From positions 1-64,000 of the forward strand of contig JACRGR010000032.1 of NCBI GenBank assembly GCA_016212275.1: a stretch of 64,000 nt of DNA, written 5' to 3'. A program made the position numbers and the translations under genes. The stretch comes from Nitrospinota bacterium. GTDB taxonomy: Bacteria > Nitrospinota_A > UBA7883 > JACRGQ01. Under the pieces are notes generated by a model that was not told where the DNA came from, searched no databases, and was given only the letters and a program-made list of their open reading frames with translations. Positions 47,382-55,457 of this stretch are shown here, one piece after another (within the stretch, counting starts at the first letter, position 1; every line of letters starts with the position of its first letter).

Positions 47382-48923
47382 ATGAGATCCACCCGCACCG
47401 CGGATGACGACTGGAAAGAACGGGCCGTCCACGTCTCCTCCGGTCCCGCGTATCTGACCGTCCTCTCCACCGGAAGGTGCAACCTCGCCTGCTTCATGTG
47501 CAGTCACAGTTTCATCAAGGAAACGCCGGTCGTGTTTACCGTGAATATGCTCACACCGTGGCTGAAGAACGCCCGGCGCGTGTTTCTGGCGGGCGGGGAA
47601 CCCTTGTGGATGACCGATGCCGTGAACCGCGCGGCAAAGGAGATATTCGAATGCCTTGTGCGCGACCACCCGAACGTAAAGATCAACGCCTATACCAACG
47701 GCGTCCTTCTGGACGAACGGATGGCGGAGATGGTCATGGAGCGGTTCGAGACCATCCAGTTCTCGGTGGATTCTGTAAACCCGGCGGTGTACGCGAAAGT
47801 GCGCGGCAGGCCGCTTTTGACGACGGTGCTGGAGAACATGGAACGGCTGGCGGAGATGAAACGCAAACGCGGGCTTGCCTCCGCCGACCATCCGCACATC
47901 AACATGAATACCATCGTCATGCGCTCCACGGTGAAAGGATTGCCCGATGTGGCGCAAATGCTGGCGCGTCTGGGAGGAAACAAACACTGCCTCGTGAAAC
48001 TGCGCGACACAATCGGCCATGATCACGCGAAGATGGCGGCGGACATGCTGAAGGAAAACCGCATGCCGGATACCCCGGAAAACCGCGCGGCGGCGCTCAA
48101 AACGATAGCCGCGAACCAAGCGGCGATACTGGAGGAAATTTATCCGGCGGAGACGGTGCCACCCGCGGTCGCTGAACGCCTGAACGGGATATATGCCGCG
48201 AACGGTATCACGGTGGAAGACCAGGGATATTTCCTCGGCGGCGGAGTGGCGAAACCTCTTCCCTCCGGGGCCGATGCGGTCTGCTCCGCCCCGTGGGTAA
48301 CGGCCGACATCCGCGAGGACGGCAACGTGTACTGCTGTTGCGCCCACACCGAAATACTGGGAAACGTGAAAGAGCGGAGCTTCGACGAGATTTGGAACGG
48401 CCCGAAGATTAAAGCCATCCGCGCGGCGTTCATCCGGGGCGAAATGAAGGGGTGCATCCAGAGCGGGTGCCCTTCCGTGTTCGACTACTTCAAGGTGGGG
48501 CCGCAATCATACTCTTCCCTCCTGCTGGACAACCTTTTGCGGGAATGGGACGGCACGAAACCGCCAAGTTCGATCATAATGTTGCGGAGCGCGCCCGACT
48601 ACCAGTCGCATCTGGTCGCGCGCACTTTGCTGAGGGCGTTTCCCGGAGCGCGGCTGACGGTGGTCACGAATCAAGCGGGAGAAGCTTCCTGCCGGGCTTG
48701 GGGCGTCGAAAACATGGCGGTACTCGCCTACCCCGGCGCCACCTTCACGCCGGAAGAGTTTTCCCGGTGGTGGCGACCGCCGAATGGCGATCATTCCCTC
48801 GCGGCGCTTTTGTACAACCGTGAGGATCACACCGGTTATGGAAGCGTGGAAGAAGTCTTGCGTTCTATCGGCGCGGGCCGCGCCCTCGGCATCGCGCCGG
48901 GCGGCGCCCTCACCCGCCTTTAG
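47382..48923 (+). CDS. SPASM-type radical SAM protein with shared C-terminal domain
   Basis: 513 residues. The radical SAM cluster is CNLACFMC (C33, C37, C40). A SPASM-like Cys-rich section (CSAPWVTADIREDGNVYCCC, then GCIQSGC; about 300-370) binds extra Fe-S clusters, as in peptide- or sugar-modifying enzymes. Residues 398-513 repeat the extra domain seen in the GT4 neighbour (IIMLRSAPDYQS ... LLYNREDHTGYGSVEEV). It starts two bases after the GT2 stop and ends the operon. Its 3' end overlaps the convergent M20 gene by four bases. Confidence 0.87.
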   Translation: MRSTRTADDDWKERAVHVSSGPAYLTVLSTGRCNLACFMCSHSFIKETPVVFTVNMLTPWLKNARRVFLAGGEPLWMTDAVNRAAKEIFECLVRDHPNVKINAYTNGVLLDERMAEMVMERFETIQFSVDSVNPAVYAKVRGRPLLTTVLENMERLAEMKRKRGLASADHPHINMNTIVMRSTVKGLPDVAQMLARLGGNKHCLVKLRDTIGHDHAKMAADMLKENRMPDTPENRAAALKTIAANQAAILEEIYPAETVPPAVAERLNGIYAANGITVEDQGYFLGGGVAKPLPSGADAVCSAPWVTADIREDGNVYCCCAHTEILGNVKERSFDEIWNGPKIKAIRAAFIRGEMKGCIQSGCPSVFDYFKVGPQSYSSLLLDNLLREWDGTKPPSSIIMLRSAPDYQSHLVARTLLRAFPGARLTVVTNQAGEASCRAWGVENMAVLAYPGATFTPEEFSRWWRPPNGDHSLAALLYNREDHTGYGSVEEVLRSIGAGRALGIAPGGALTRL

Positions 48924-50098
48924 CGGTTTTTCAGGAACGTCTCGAACTCGCGGCGCACGGAGGCCGCCAGCGTTTTATCCGCGAACAGTTTGCATACCGT
49001 GGCGGCAAGCGCGGTGGTTGCCTTTAGCAGGGCATCCTCGCCGCGTTTTGAGACCACCGCCTTCAAAAATTCGCGCGAGTGGTTCACGATATGCGGATCG
49101 CTCACCGCGAACTCCGGGTGCAGGCACGGCACGACCTGCGAGAGGTTGCCGATGTCGGAAGAGCCTATTTCCTCGTTCTCCGGGATGCCCGCGTCCTTCA
49201 GCCCCAGCGCTTCGGCGTACGGACGGAACACCTTGCCCAGCGTCCGGTTCGGCTCGAACGGCTGGTACACCAGCGGGTTTTTCACGACTTTCAGTTTGCA
49301 CCCGGTGGCGCGCGCGGACGCTTTCGCGCAGTCCGTCACTTTCGCCAGCATGTAGCGGAAATCCGCCATCGTGATGCCGCGCACGAAGAACTTCGCCGAC
49401 GCGAACTCCGGGATGATGTTCGGCGCGTCGCCGCCGTGCGTCACAATGCCGTGTACCCTGCTGAAATTCGGCGTCTGCTGGCGCAGGGCGTTGATGGAAT
49501 TGAACAGCATGATCACCGCGTCCAGCGCGTTTATCCCCAGTTCCGGGTGCGCGGCGGCGTGCGACGCCTTGCCGTAATACTTGAACTCTATCTCCATTAC
49601 CGCCAGCATCCGGGCAACGGTGCGGGTGTGGTTCGCCGGATGAACCATCAGAGCGGCGTCCACCCCTTTGAACCATCCTTCCTTTATCATCATCAGTTTG
49701 CCGCCGCCCCCTTCCTCGGCGGGCGTGCCTACCACCTTCAGGGTGCCGCAGTTTTTCCCCAACAAACGCCGCACGGCGACCGCCGCGCCGAACGAGGCCG
49801 CGGCGATCATGTTGTGCCCGCAGGCATGGCCGATGTTTGGGAGCGCGTCGTATTCCGACAGGATGGCGACGACCGGCCCCTTGCGCGATCCGCGCCACGT
49901 CGCGTCGAACGCCGTTTTCAGCTTCCCCGCCCCGGCCCGCACCGCAAACCCTTCCTCCGCAAGCGCGGAGGAAATGTGCCCGGCGGCGAACCGCTCGTTG
50001 AAGTTCAGTTCCGGCCTTTCGAAGATGCACCGGTTCATTTCGATGATGCGGGGGGCCAGGTCCCGCACCGCCTTTTTCGCTTCCGATAAATGCTTCAT
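48920..50098 (-). CDS. M20 family amidohydrolase (AbgB-like)
   Basis: 392 residues. Zinc-site motifs of the M20D group: HACGHNMIAAASFGAA (about 90-105), TPAEEGGGGK with the catalytic Glu, and MVHPANHT; the small lid domain has KASHAAAHPELGINALDAV. The enzymes hydrolyse amide bonds of N-acyl or p-aminobenzoyl amino acids. No signal peptide, so cytoplasmic. The ATG overlaps the stop of the HPr-fusion gene (ATGA), so they are co-translated. Confidence 0.9.
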   Translation of the reverse strand: MKHLSEAKKAVRDLAPRIIEMNRCIFERPELNFNERFAAGHISSALAEEGFAVRAGAGKLKTAFDATWRGSRKGPVVAILSEYDALPNIGHACGHNMIAAASFGAAVAVRRLLGKNCGTLKVVGTPAEEGGGGKLMMIKEGWFKGVDAALMVHPANHTRTVARMLAVMEIEFKYYGKASHAAAHPELGINALDAVIMLFNSINALRQQTPNFSRVHGIVTHGGDAPNIIPEFASAKFFVRGITMADFRYMLAKVTDCAKASARATGCKLKVVKNPLVYQPFEPNRTLGKVFRPYAEALGLKDAGIPENEEIGSSDIGNLSQVVPCLHPEFAVSDPHIVNHSREFLKAVVSKRGEDALLKATTALAATVCKLFADKTLAASVRREFETFLKNR

Positions 50099-51477
50099 GT
50101 CATGATGTTCCTTGCAACGCGGATGTAATACAGTTCCTTGGGGATCTGCTCGTTCTCGCAGTAGTTGCAATCCGCGAGGAGTTTGATGTCCGCCAGCGTG
50201 CGCTCGTCCCCTTCGAACTCAACCATCTCCAGTCCTTCATCAGCCGTCACCCCACCCGCCTCCAGCAGATCCAGCACCGAGCGCGCGTCGAACTTGCGGT
50301 CCCCGACCACCAAGAAGGCGTCGGTGCCGTGTTCTTCAACCACCAGCGTGACGTAGTATGCGGGGCGCGCGTGGAACCCGGCGGGCTTGGGAACCGGCAC
50401 GGAAATGCGCGTGATGCGGGAAAGCCGGGTCATCACTTTTTCCGATACGCTTTTTCCCATCATCATGTAGCGGTGCGCGTAGAACAGACCGAAATCGGAT
50501 ATGAGTCCCAGCACGATTTTCTTGTCCACCAGCCCCGCGATGCGGTCGCGGCTTTGGTCGGAATGGATATCATTCTCATGCCGCTCGTAGAAATGGATGA
50601 GCCAGCGGGCCATCTCGAACAGGTGCATGGGCGCCGATATGAACGCCCGTAAACTCACCAGGTCCGGATCGCCCATTTCCTCCCGCGTCTGGCGGATGTG
50701 GGTGTCGTATTCCGACTGGATGTTGTGCAGGGCGCTTTCCAGAATTTTAACCTTTGTCTCGTTGATCCGCGCCGGGATGAGTTTCGCGAACTCCTCCGCC
50801 GGCGTCTTTTTGCCGTACCGCTCGCGGTTCACGCGGACCGCCACCTTGCGGTAACTCTCCACGATGTGCATGATCATCCGGTCGCTGGTCTTGTACACTT
50901 CCGTTTCCATGTTGCGCGGGAGCTTGGCCCTGCTGACGATCTCTTTGAAACCGCCGGGCGCGAGGCTGGGCATACCTATGTCGCACCCCCGGCGCTTGAG
51001 TTCTTCCACCGCCTCGCCGGCGAGGGCCGTCACGATGCCGTTGATATACTCCATCGCCTCTTCGCCGTGGGCCAAAAACTCTTCGGTGGAATGTTCCGGC
51101 TCCGCCGGGTGGTAGTCGTGATACCGGCTGAGCAAATGGCTGAGTTGGAACGCCGCGATGGCGAAATTGCGGATGCTGGCGACAAGCTCCCGGAAATAGA
51201 CCCACGTGCGGTTTTCCTTCGCGCCGTGGTCGTCCAGAAACACCTCCAGCTTCTCCGCCTCGTTCATCAGGTTGAAGTAGAACCGGTTGTTGAATATCCG
51301 CTTGTCGATGGTGGGGAGCAGGGCCAGCCGGAAAAACGGCAGGGAGGTTTCCTCCAGCGGCTTGAGGAACTCCTCTTCGCTGATAATGGTATGGAGCGAC
51401 CGGTGCAAAGGGAGTGTCCCTCCCGTCCGGCTTTGCACATCAACGCCGCCGGCGGGCGTGGTATTTTCTTCCGTCAT
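50095..51477 (-). CDS. HPr-like domain fused to a large helical region
   Basis: 460 residues. Residues 1 to about 350 are helical with no recognised domain (HLLSRYHDYHPAEPEHSTEEF, FEMARWLIHFYERHENDI). From 358 onward there is an HPr-like fold: ISVPVPKPAGFHARPAYYV with the phospho-accepting His at 369, then FDARSVLDLLEAGGVTADEG. The HPr regulatory Ser is not obvious. HPr carries phosphate in the PTS, but none of the other PTS genes is here, so a regulatory phosphorelay is likelier. The ATG follows GAGG at spacing 7; an earlier ATG lacks a site. Confidence 0.82.
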   Translation of the reverse strand: MTEENTTPAGGVDVQSRTGGTLPLHRSLHTIISEEEFLKPLEETSLPFFRLALLPTIDKRIFNNRFYFNLMNEAEKLEVFLDDHGAKENRTWVYFRELVASIRNFAIAAFQLSHLLSRYHDYHPAEPEHSTEEFLAHGEEAMEYINGIVTALAGEAVEELKRRGCDIGMPSLAPGGFKEIVSRAKLPRNMETEVYKTSDRMIMHIVESYRKVAVRVNRERYGKKTPAEEFAKLIPARINETKVKILESALHNIQSEYDTHIRQTREEMGDPDLVSLRAFISAPMHLFEMARWLIHFYERHENDIHSDQSRDRIAGLVDKKIVLGLISDFGLFYAHRYMMMGKSVSEKVMTRLSRITRISVPVPKPAGFHARPAYYVTLVVEEHGTDAFLVVGDRKFDARSVLDLLEAGGVTADEGLEMVEFEGDERTLADIKLLADCNYCENEQIPKELYYIRVARNIMT

Positions 51478-51570
51478 ATTCAATCCTCGACACATTCTAA
51501 TTCCTAATCGTGTGCGCTTTCAAACCATTCCTCAAACCGGTGTACAATAGCCGCCAGACGCAAGGAGGAT

Positions 51571-51837
51571 ATGATGAAAAGCGCCCTGGAACTTGCAATG
51601 GAAAAGACCGCCCAAAAGGAGGGCGCGAAACCGACCGAAAAACAAAAACGGGAGATCGAGGAGATACGTTCCATCGCCAAGGCAAAGGCGGCGGAAGAGG
51701 AGATCATGGCGCAAGGGCAGATCGCTTCCGCCGACCCCGCGAAGGCGAAGGAACTGAAAGAACTGTCCGCCGCGCGCATCCGAAAAATAATGGCGGATGC
51801 CGAGGCGAAGATCGAAAAGGCGCGGCAGTCCCGATGA
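51571..51837 (+). CDS. Small charged coiled-coil protein, 88 residues
   Basis: Strongly helical, almost all Lys/Glu/Ala/Arg, no Cys or Trp, no signal peptide. Heptad-like spacing in KQKREIEEIRSIAKAKAAEE and LKELSAARIRKIMADAEAKI suggests a coiled coil. An ideal AAGGAGGAT site precedes two ATG codons. Its stop overlaps the rlmN start (ATGA), so the pair is translated together. No family recognised. It could be a chaperone-like or scaffolding peptide, but this is a guess. Confidence 0.8.
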   Translation: MMKSALELAMEKTAQKEGAKPTEKQKREIEEIRSIAKAKAAEEEIMAQGQIASADPAKAKELKELSAARIRKIMADAEAKIEKARQSR

Positions 51838-52856
51838 CCGTAAACCTGAAGGACCTCACGTTCGCTCGGCAGGACGAACTTATCGCCGCGCTGGGGGAAC
51901 CGAAGTTCCGCGCCAAACAGGTGCGCGACTGGCTGTACGCGAAAAACTGCCGCGACATAACCCTTATGACCAACCTCTCGAAACCACTGCGCGAAAAACT
52001 GGCGGTGGAGCATACCGCCGAAGGGCTGAAAACCCTGCACCGGCGCGCCGCGGCGGATGGGACGATCAAATACCTCTTCGGGCTTGCCGACGGGCTGAGC
52101 GTGGAAACGGTGTACATTCCGGAAGAAAAGCGCAAGACCGTCTGCGTTTCAACACAAGTGGGGTGCAAGTTCTCCTGCGCGTTTTGCGCCACGGGGAGCC
52201 AAGGGTTCACCCGCAACCTGTCGCTGGGCGAAATACTCAACCAGGTGATCGAGGCGCGGGTGGACGCGGGCGACGTGACCAATGTGGTGTTCATGGGTAT
52301 GGGGGAGCCGCTGGACAATTACCAAGCGGTGGTGGAAGCCGCGCGGATGTTGAATGCCAAAGAGGGGTTCAATATCGGCGGACGGCGCATCACCATCTCC
52401 ACGGCGGGGCTTGCCCCGCAAATCGAAAAACTGGCCGGGGAAGGATTGAACGTGAATATCGCCGTATCGCTCCACGCGGCGGATAACGCCATCCGCACGC
52501 GGCTGATGCCAATCAACAAGAAATTCCCGGTTGAAAAACTGATGGATGCCCTCACGCACTACCCCCTGAAAGAGGGGCGCAGAATAACGATGGAGGTGAT
52601 CCTCTTCGACGGCGTAAACGATTCGGCGCAAGACGCGAAAAAGCTGGTGCGCGCCCTGCACGGACTTCGCGCGAAGGTGAACCTCATCCGGTTCAACCCG
52701 GTGGCGGGCGCGGAACTGCAACCCTCCCCCAGAGAGCGCGTGGAACAGTTCAGGCAATCGCTGGAAAATAGCGGATTGGACGCAACCATACGGATAAGCA
52801 GGGGGGGAGACATCGAGGCGGCCTGCGGTCAATTAAAGTCAGCAAAAATGGGGTAG
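51834..52856 (+). CDS. rlmN: Dual-specificity 23S rRNA/tRNA A2503 methyltransferase RlmN
   Basis: 340 residues. The radical SAM cluster is CKFSCAFC (C111, C115, C118); the two catalytic Cys match C104 (KTVCVSTQVG) and C331 (IEAACGQL). VFMGMGEPLDNY is the RlmN signature. It methylates C2 of A2503 in 23S rRNA and A37 in some tRNAs. The start overlaps the small upstream gene (ATGA); the frame is open farther upstream but without homology. Confidence 0.97.
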   Translation: MTVNLKDLTFARQDELIAALGEPKFRAKQVRDWLYAKNCRDITLMTNLSKPLREKLAVEHTAEGLKTLHRRAAADGTIKYLFGLADGLSVETVYIPEEKRKTVCVSTQVGCKFSCAFCATGSQGFTRNLSLGEILNQVIEARVDAGDVTNVVFMGMGEPLDNYQAVVEAARMLNAKEGFNIGGRRITISTAGLAPQIEKLAGEGLNVNIAVSLHAADNAIRTRLMPINKKFPVEKLMDALTHYPLKEGRRITMEVILFDGVNDSAQDAKKLVRALHGLRAKVNLIRFNPVAGAELQPSPRERVEQFRQSLENSGLDATIRISRGGDIEAACGQLKSAKMG

Positions 52857-52933
52857 CATTTCCCCATATTTTATTAGTATTCAATACATTCAACCAGATG
52901 AAGTCAATTGAGTCTAATCTAAAACACCACAAA

Positions 52934-52951
52934 TGATACGAAAACGTATCA
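52934..52951. promoter_or_regulatory. Palindrome upstream of the sigma-54 promoter (possible activator site)
   Basis: TGATACG-AAAA-CGTATCA is a perfect 7-base inverted repeat, 155 bases upstream of the -24/-12 promoter at 53106. That is a usual distance for a sigma-54 activator working by DNA looping. The surrounding region (52857-53100) is very AT-rich and contains no gene. Confidence 0.5.
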
Positions 52952-53105
52952 CTTTTTTCAGTTATATATAATCATTTGTTTTCATTGATATTTATTTAAT
53001 ATAAATCATTAAGTGCGGCAAAAAGGTTTCATTTAAATATAGAGTTATGGAAGTGCAAAAATAGAAAATCTATACTCCACTAAATAAATCAATCAGTTGA
53101 TATTT

Positions 53106-53121
53106 TGGCACGCCGCTTGCT
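53106..53121 (+). promoter_or_regulatory. Consensus sigma-54 promoter
   Basis: TGGCAC-GCCGC-TTGCT matches the -24/-12 consensus at every invariant position (GG at 53107-53108, GC at 53119-53120, ten bases between). The expected transcript start is near 53132. No open frame with a start codon follows before a strong terminator. Confidence 0.88.
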
Positions 53122-53131
53122 AAATAGATAA

Positions 53132-53230
53132 GTGGAACAACGCTTCTCGCCAGAGAGGCTAGTTTCGTTAGATCACCCTCTAACCTCCCCTTAGAAAAGG
53201 GAATCATCGCCCGATGATTCCCTTTTTATT
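53132..53230 (+). ncRNA. Candidate sigma-54-dependent small RNA
   Basis: About 98 nucleotides between a consensus sigma-54 promoter and an intrinsic terminator, with no ATG or coding frame. Three stems: GCTTCTC-GCCA-GAGAGGC (53142-53159, one G-U), GTTAGA-TCACCC-TCTAAC (53167-53184) and the terminator stem. Two C-rich stretches stay single-stranded: the TCACCC loop and CTCCCCTTAGAAAA at 53185-53198. Both complement Shine-Dalgarno-like sequences, so pairing to mRNA starts is plausible. Organisation resembles Vibrio Qrr RNAs (sigma-54-driven, about 100 nt), but I see no sequence similarity. No known Rfam family came to mind. Confidence 0.7.
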
Positions 53231-53233
53231 TTT
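53199..53233 (+). terminator. Intrinsic terminator of the candidate sRNA
   Basis: GGGAATCATC, loop GCCC, GATGATTCCC: a perfect 10-base-pair stem directly followed by TTTTTATTTTT. On the minus strand the A-run is not placed well for the opposite gene, so it serves the plus transcript. Confidence 0.92.
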
Positions 53234-53311
53234 CCGCCATATTATATCGCATTGAAACCGCCATGCGTAAAACCATATCGGAAAGCGGAAAAGAAAGAAG
53301 GCGGGAATTAG

Positions 53312-53596
53312 TTAGACCTCTTGCACCGAGCAGAAAACGGAGCACCGGTCATAGGTGCCGCTCTGGGCGCAACTGGCGATGATCTGGAACTTGGCATCGT
53401 AAACAAGGCTGTTACGGTGCCGTTCCGCCATGAACCAGCAGTAGGTGGCGATTGGAACATGCCGCGCGGAGGAATACGAATCCGCTTCCACGGCGAAGGG
53501 GCACACCAGCCGTTCCCGCTTCAGGAAATTGAAAAGGGAGTTCCCGGCGGGGCTATCGGAACCGCACGAACTCAAAAAAACCACGTTTTGTTCCAT
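53312..53596 (-). CDS. Cys-rich small protein at the end of the c-di-GMP operon
   Basis: 94 residues with six cysteines spread along the chain (SSC, VCPF, TYCWF, SCAQ, RCSVFC), suggesting a metal or Fe-S site. No signal peptide. It starts one base after the HD-GYP stop, so it belongs to the PilZ-PilZ-HD-GYP operon. The spacing of CPF, YC and the paired Cys near the end recalls small uncharacterised deltaproteobacterial proteins found near PilZ genes; that is a memory-level impression. Function unknown. Confidence 0.72.
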   Translation of the reverse strand: MEQNVVFLSSCGSDSPAGNSLFNFLKRERLVCPFAVEADSYSSARHVPIATYCWFMAERHRNSLVYDAKFQIIASCAQSGTYDRCSVFCSVQEV

Positions 53597-53597
53597 G

Positions 53598-54815
53598 TTA
53601 CGCCATCCCCATGTATTGGAGCAGATTGATCCCATACGCATCCGCTTTCTCATACCCGGTTATTTTGCCGTGGCCATGGTCGGGGTCCGATAGGTCAACA
53701 TCCTTTGGCCGTATCTTCGCGTTTTTCCGGGGATCGTACACCAAGCGCACCTTCGGCAGGTGCGTCCCTTTGGCGGAGGGTTCCAGCACCAGCGCCAAAA
53801 AGCCGCTTTCCAGCCGCACCAGCGAGCCGGAGGGATAGATGCCGACGCATTTGATGAAGTGCTCCACCATTTCCTTTTTGAAATGGTACTGCGCCCATTC
53901 GTACATCTTGCGCAAAGCCTCCGAGGGGGTCAGGCCCTTGTGGTAGCACCGGTCGGACGTTATCGCGTCGTACACGTCCACCACCGAGGCCATCTGGCCT
54001 ATCGGCGTTATCTCCTCCCCCTTCAGCTTAAAGGGGTAACCGCTCCCGTCGAACCGTTCGTGGTGCTGAATCATCACGCTCACCGCGTTCGCCGAAATGT
54101 CGTTAAAATTCTTCACCGAGGTTTTCCCCAGCAGGACGTGGCTTTTCATCATGTCGAATTCGCCGTCCGAGAGTTTGCCCGCCTTGTTCAGCACCTCGTC
54201 GGGCACCTTCATCTTTCCCAAATCATGGAGCAAGGCGCCGGTGGCCACCTCGCGCACCTTCTCCTTCTCCATCTTCATGGCCCGGCAAAACGAGATCATC
54301 AAAATGCAAACATTGACGGAATGCTGGAAGGTGTATTCGTCCCGGCTCTTGAGCTGGCTCAGGCATACCAGCGCGCTGGAGTTGCGGAACACCGAGTCCA
54401 CCAGGTTGTTCGCGGCGTCGTCCACCACGGCGAAATCCACCTGCTTGCCCAGTTTCACGTCCCCCATGATGCTGGTGACCACCTTTTTCGCCTCGTCGCG
54501 CACTTCCTTGGCCTTGGTCACTTCCTCCATGAAAGAAAGCGGGGCGTCTTCCCGAATCGCTTCCTTGGCAACCGCCATGATCTCCTTTTCCACCACCTTT
54601 TTCACTTCGGCAAGCGGAAGCGCGTCCGCCACGTCTTTGCCGCGGGCCGTGTCTATGTACACTTCGCGGATGTGGTTCGCGAGTATCTTTTGCACCATCG
54701 CGTCGTCCGTCACCATCAGCGACCGGCGCATGAACGGCACTTCCATCCATCCGCAGTCGAAATCGTGTATGTACATACCGGGCTGTAACTGCTCGGTCTT
54801 CACTTTCTTTATCAC
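53598..54815 (-). CDS. HD-GYP domain c-di-GMP phosphodiesterase
   Basis: 405 residues from a GTG at 54815 with GGAGG at proper spacing; an in-frame ATG 11 codons upstream overlaps the previous gene and lacks such a site. The N-terminus resembles DUF3391 (QLQPGMYIHDFDCGWMEVPF). The HD-GYP domain (about 150-320) has HSVNVCILMI, LLHDLGKMKVP, and HHERFDGSGYP in the GYP position. It hydrolyses c-di-GMP. Adjacent PilZ genes fit as receptors of the same messenger. Confidence 0.92.
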   Translation of the reverse strand: MIKKVKTEQLQPGMYIHDFDCGWMEVPFMRRSLMVTDDAMVQKILANHIREVYIDTARGKDVADALPLAEVKKVVEKEIMAVAKEAIREDAPLSFMEEVTKAKEVRDEAKKVVTSIMGDVKLGKQVDFAVVDDAANNLVDSVFRNSSALVCLSQLKSRDEYTFQHSVNVCILMISFCRAMKMEKEKVREVATGALLHDLGKMKVPDEVLNKAGKLSDGEFDMMKSHVLLGKTSVKNFNDISANAVSVMIQHHERFDGSGYPFKLKGEEITPIGQMASVVDVYDAITSDRCYHKGLTPSEALRKMYEWAQYHFKKEMVEHFIKCVGIYPSGSLVRLESGFLALVLEPSAKGTHLPKVRLVYDPRKNAKIRPKDVDLSDPDHGHGKITGYEKADAYGINLLQYMGMA

Positions 54816-54832
54816 ATTGCCTCCATGAGTGG

Positions 54833-55447
54833 TCAATTGGTTAGCCATTTTCTGCAGAACTCCAGATAGGCCAGGACTATCTCTTCGCCCGGTTTGTTCA
54901 GTTCCACGAACGAACCGTAATACTCGAATTTTCCCGCGGTCGCCTTGATGCGGGAAACCTTCACCAGCTGTGAATCTATGTGGCCCATCTCGCCGATGTG
55001 GAAGCTGACCTTTATCGCGTTATGCGCGGGAATGTCCAGCCGCTCCGTGGAGTAGAACGCGATGCCGCCGAGGCCGATATCGAACACCATCCCCTCCCCC
55101 AGCCTGACGCCGGTTTCCACATCAGTCACCTGCACCGGCAAAAAGCACGAAAAGCGCTCCATCGCCAGAAGGGAGCTGATGACCGTTTCGTCCTCCGTCG
55201 CGAAAAGCAGTAGCCCGGTGTGCTTGAGCGGCTCAATATACACCGCGGAAAGGCCGAACACGCTCCCGCCGGTTCCCAGGTTCACCGTAACTTCCTCGCC
55301 CGGCAAGGGGGTCACCACCCCGTTCTTGGCCTGCGGCGGTTCGAAAAACAAAAAGCCCTTGCGTTTTTTCAATTTCCAGCCCACCAGCTTGCTCACCGCG
55401 CGTTTGCCGCCGATTTCCAAAACAACCTCTTTGCCAATTTGCAACAC
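54833..55447 (-). CDS. PilZ-like protein, 204 residues
   Basis: An N-terminal beta domain (about 1-90) like YcgR_N and a C-terminal PilZ-like domain. GMVFDIGLGGIAFYS fits D/NxSxxG with Gly for Ser; the RxxxR motif is not seen (ERFSCFLPV instead), so c-di-GMP binding is doubtful and it may be a degenerate PilZ that works through protein contacts. Start is TTG, or GTG one codon earlier, after an AAGGGGTAAGAG stretch. Lies between a PilZ gene (10-base gap) and the HD-GYP gene. Confidence 0.78.
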   Translation of the reverse strand: MLQIGKEVVLEIGGKRAVSKLVGWKLKKRKGFLFFEPPQAKNGVVTPLPGEEVTVNLGTGGSVFGLSAVYIEPLKHTGLLLFATEDETVISSLLAMERFSCFLPVQVTDVETGVRLGEGMVFDIGLGGIAFYSTERLDIPAHNAIKVSFHIGEMGHIDSQLVKVSRIKATAGKFEYYGSFVELNKPGEEIVLAYLEFCRKWLTN

Positions 55448-55457
55448 CTCTTACCCC

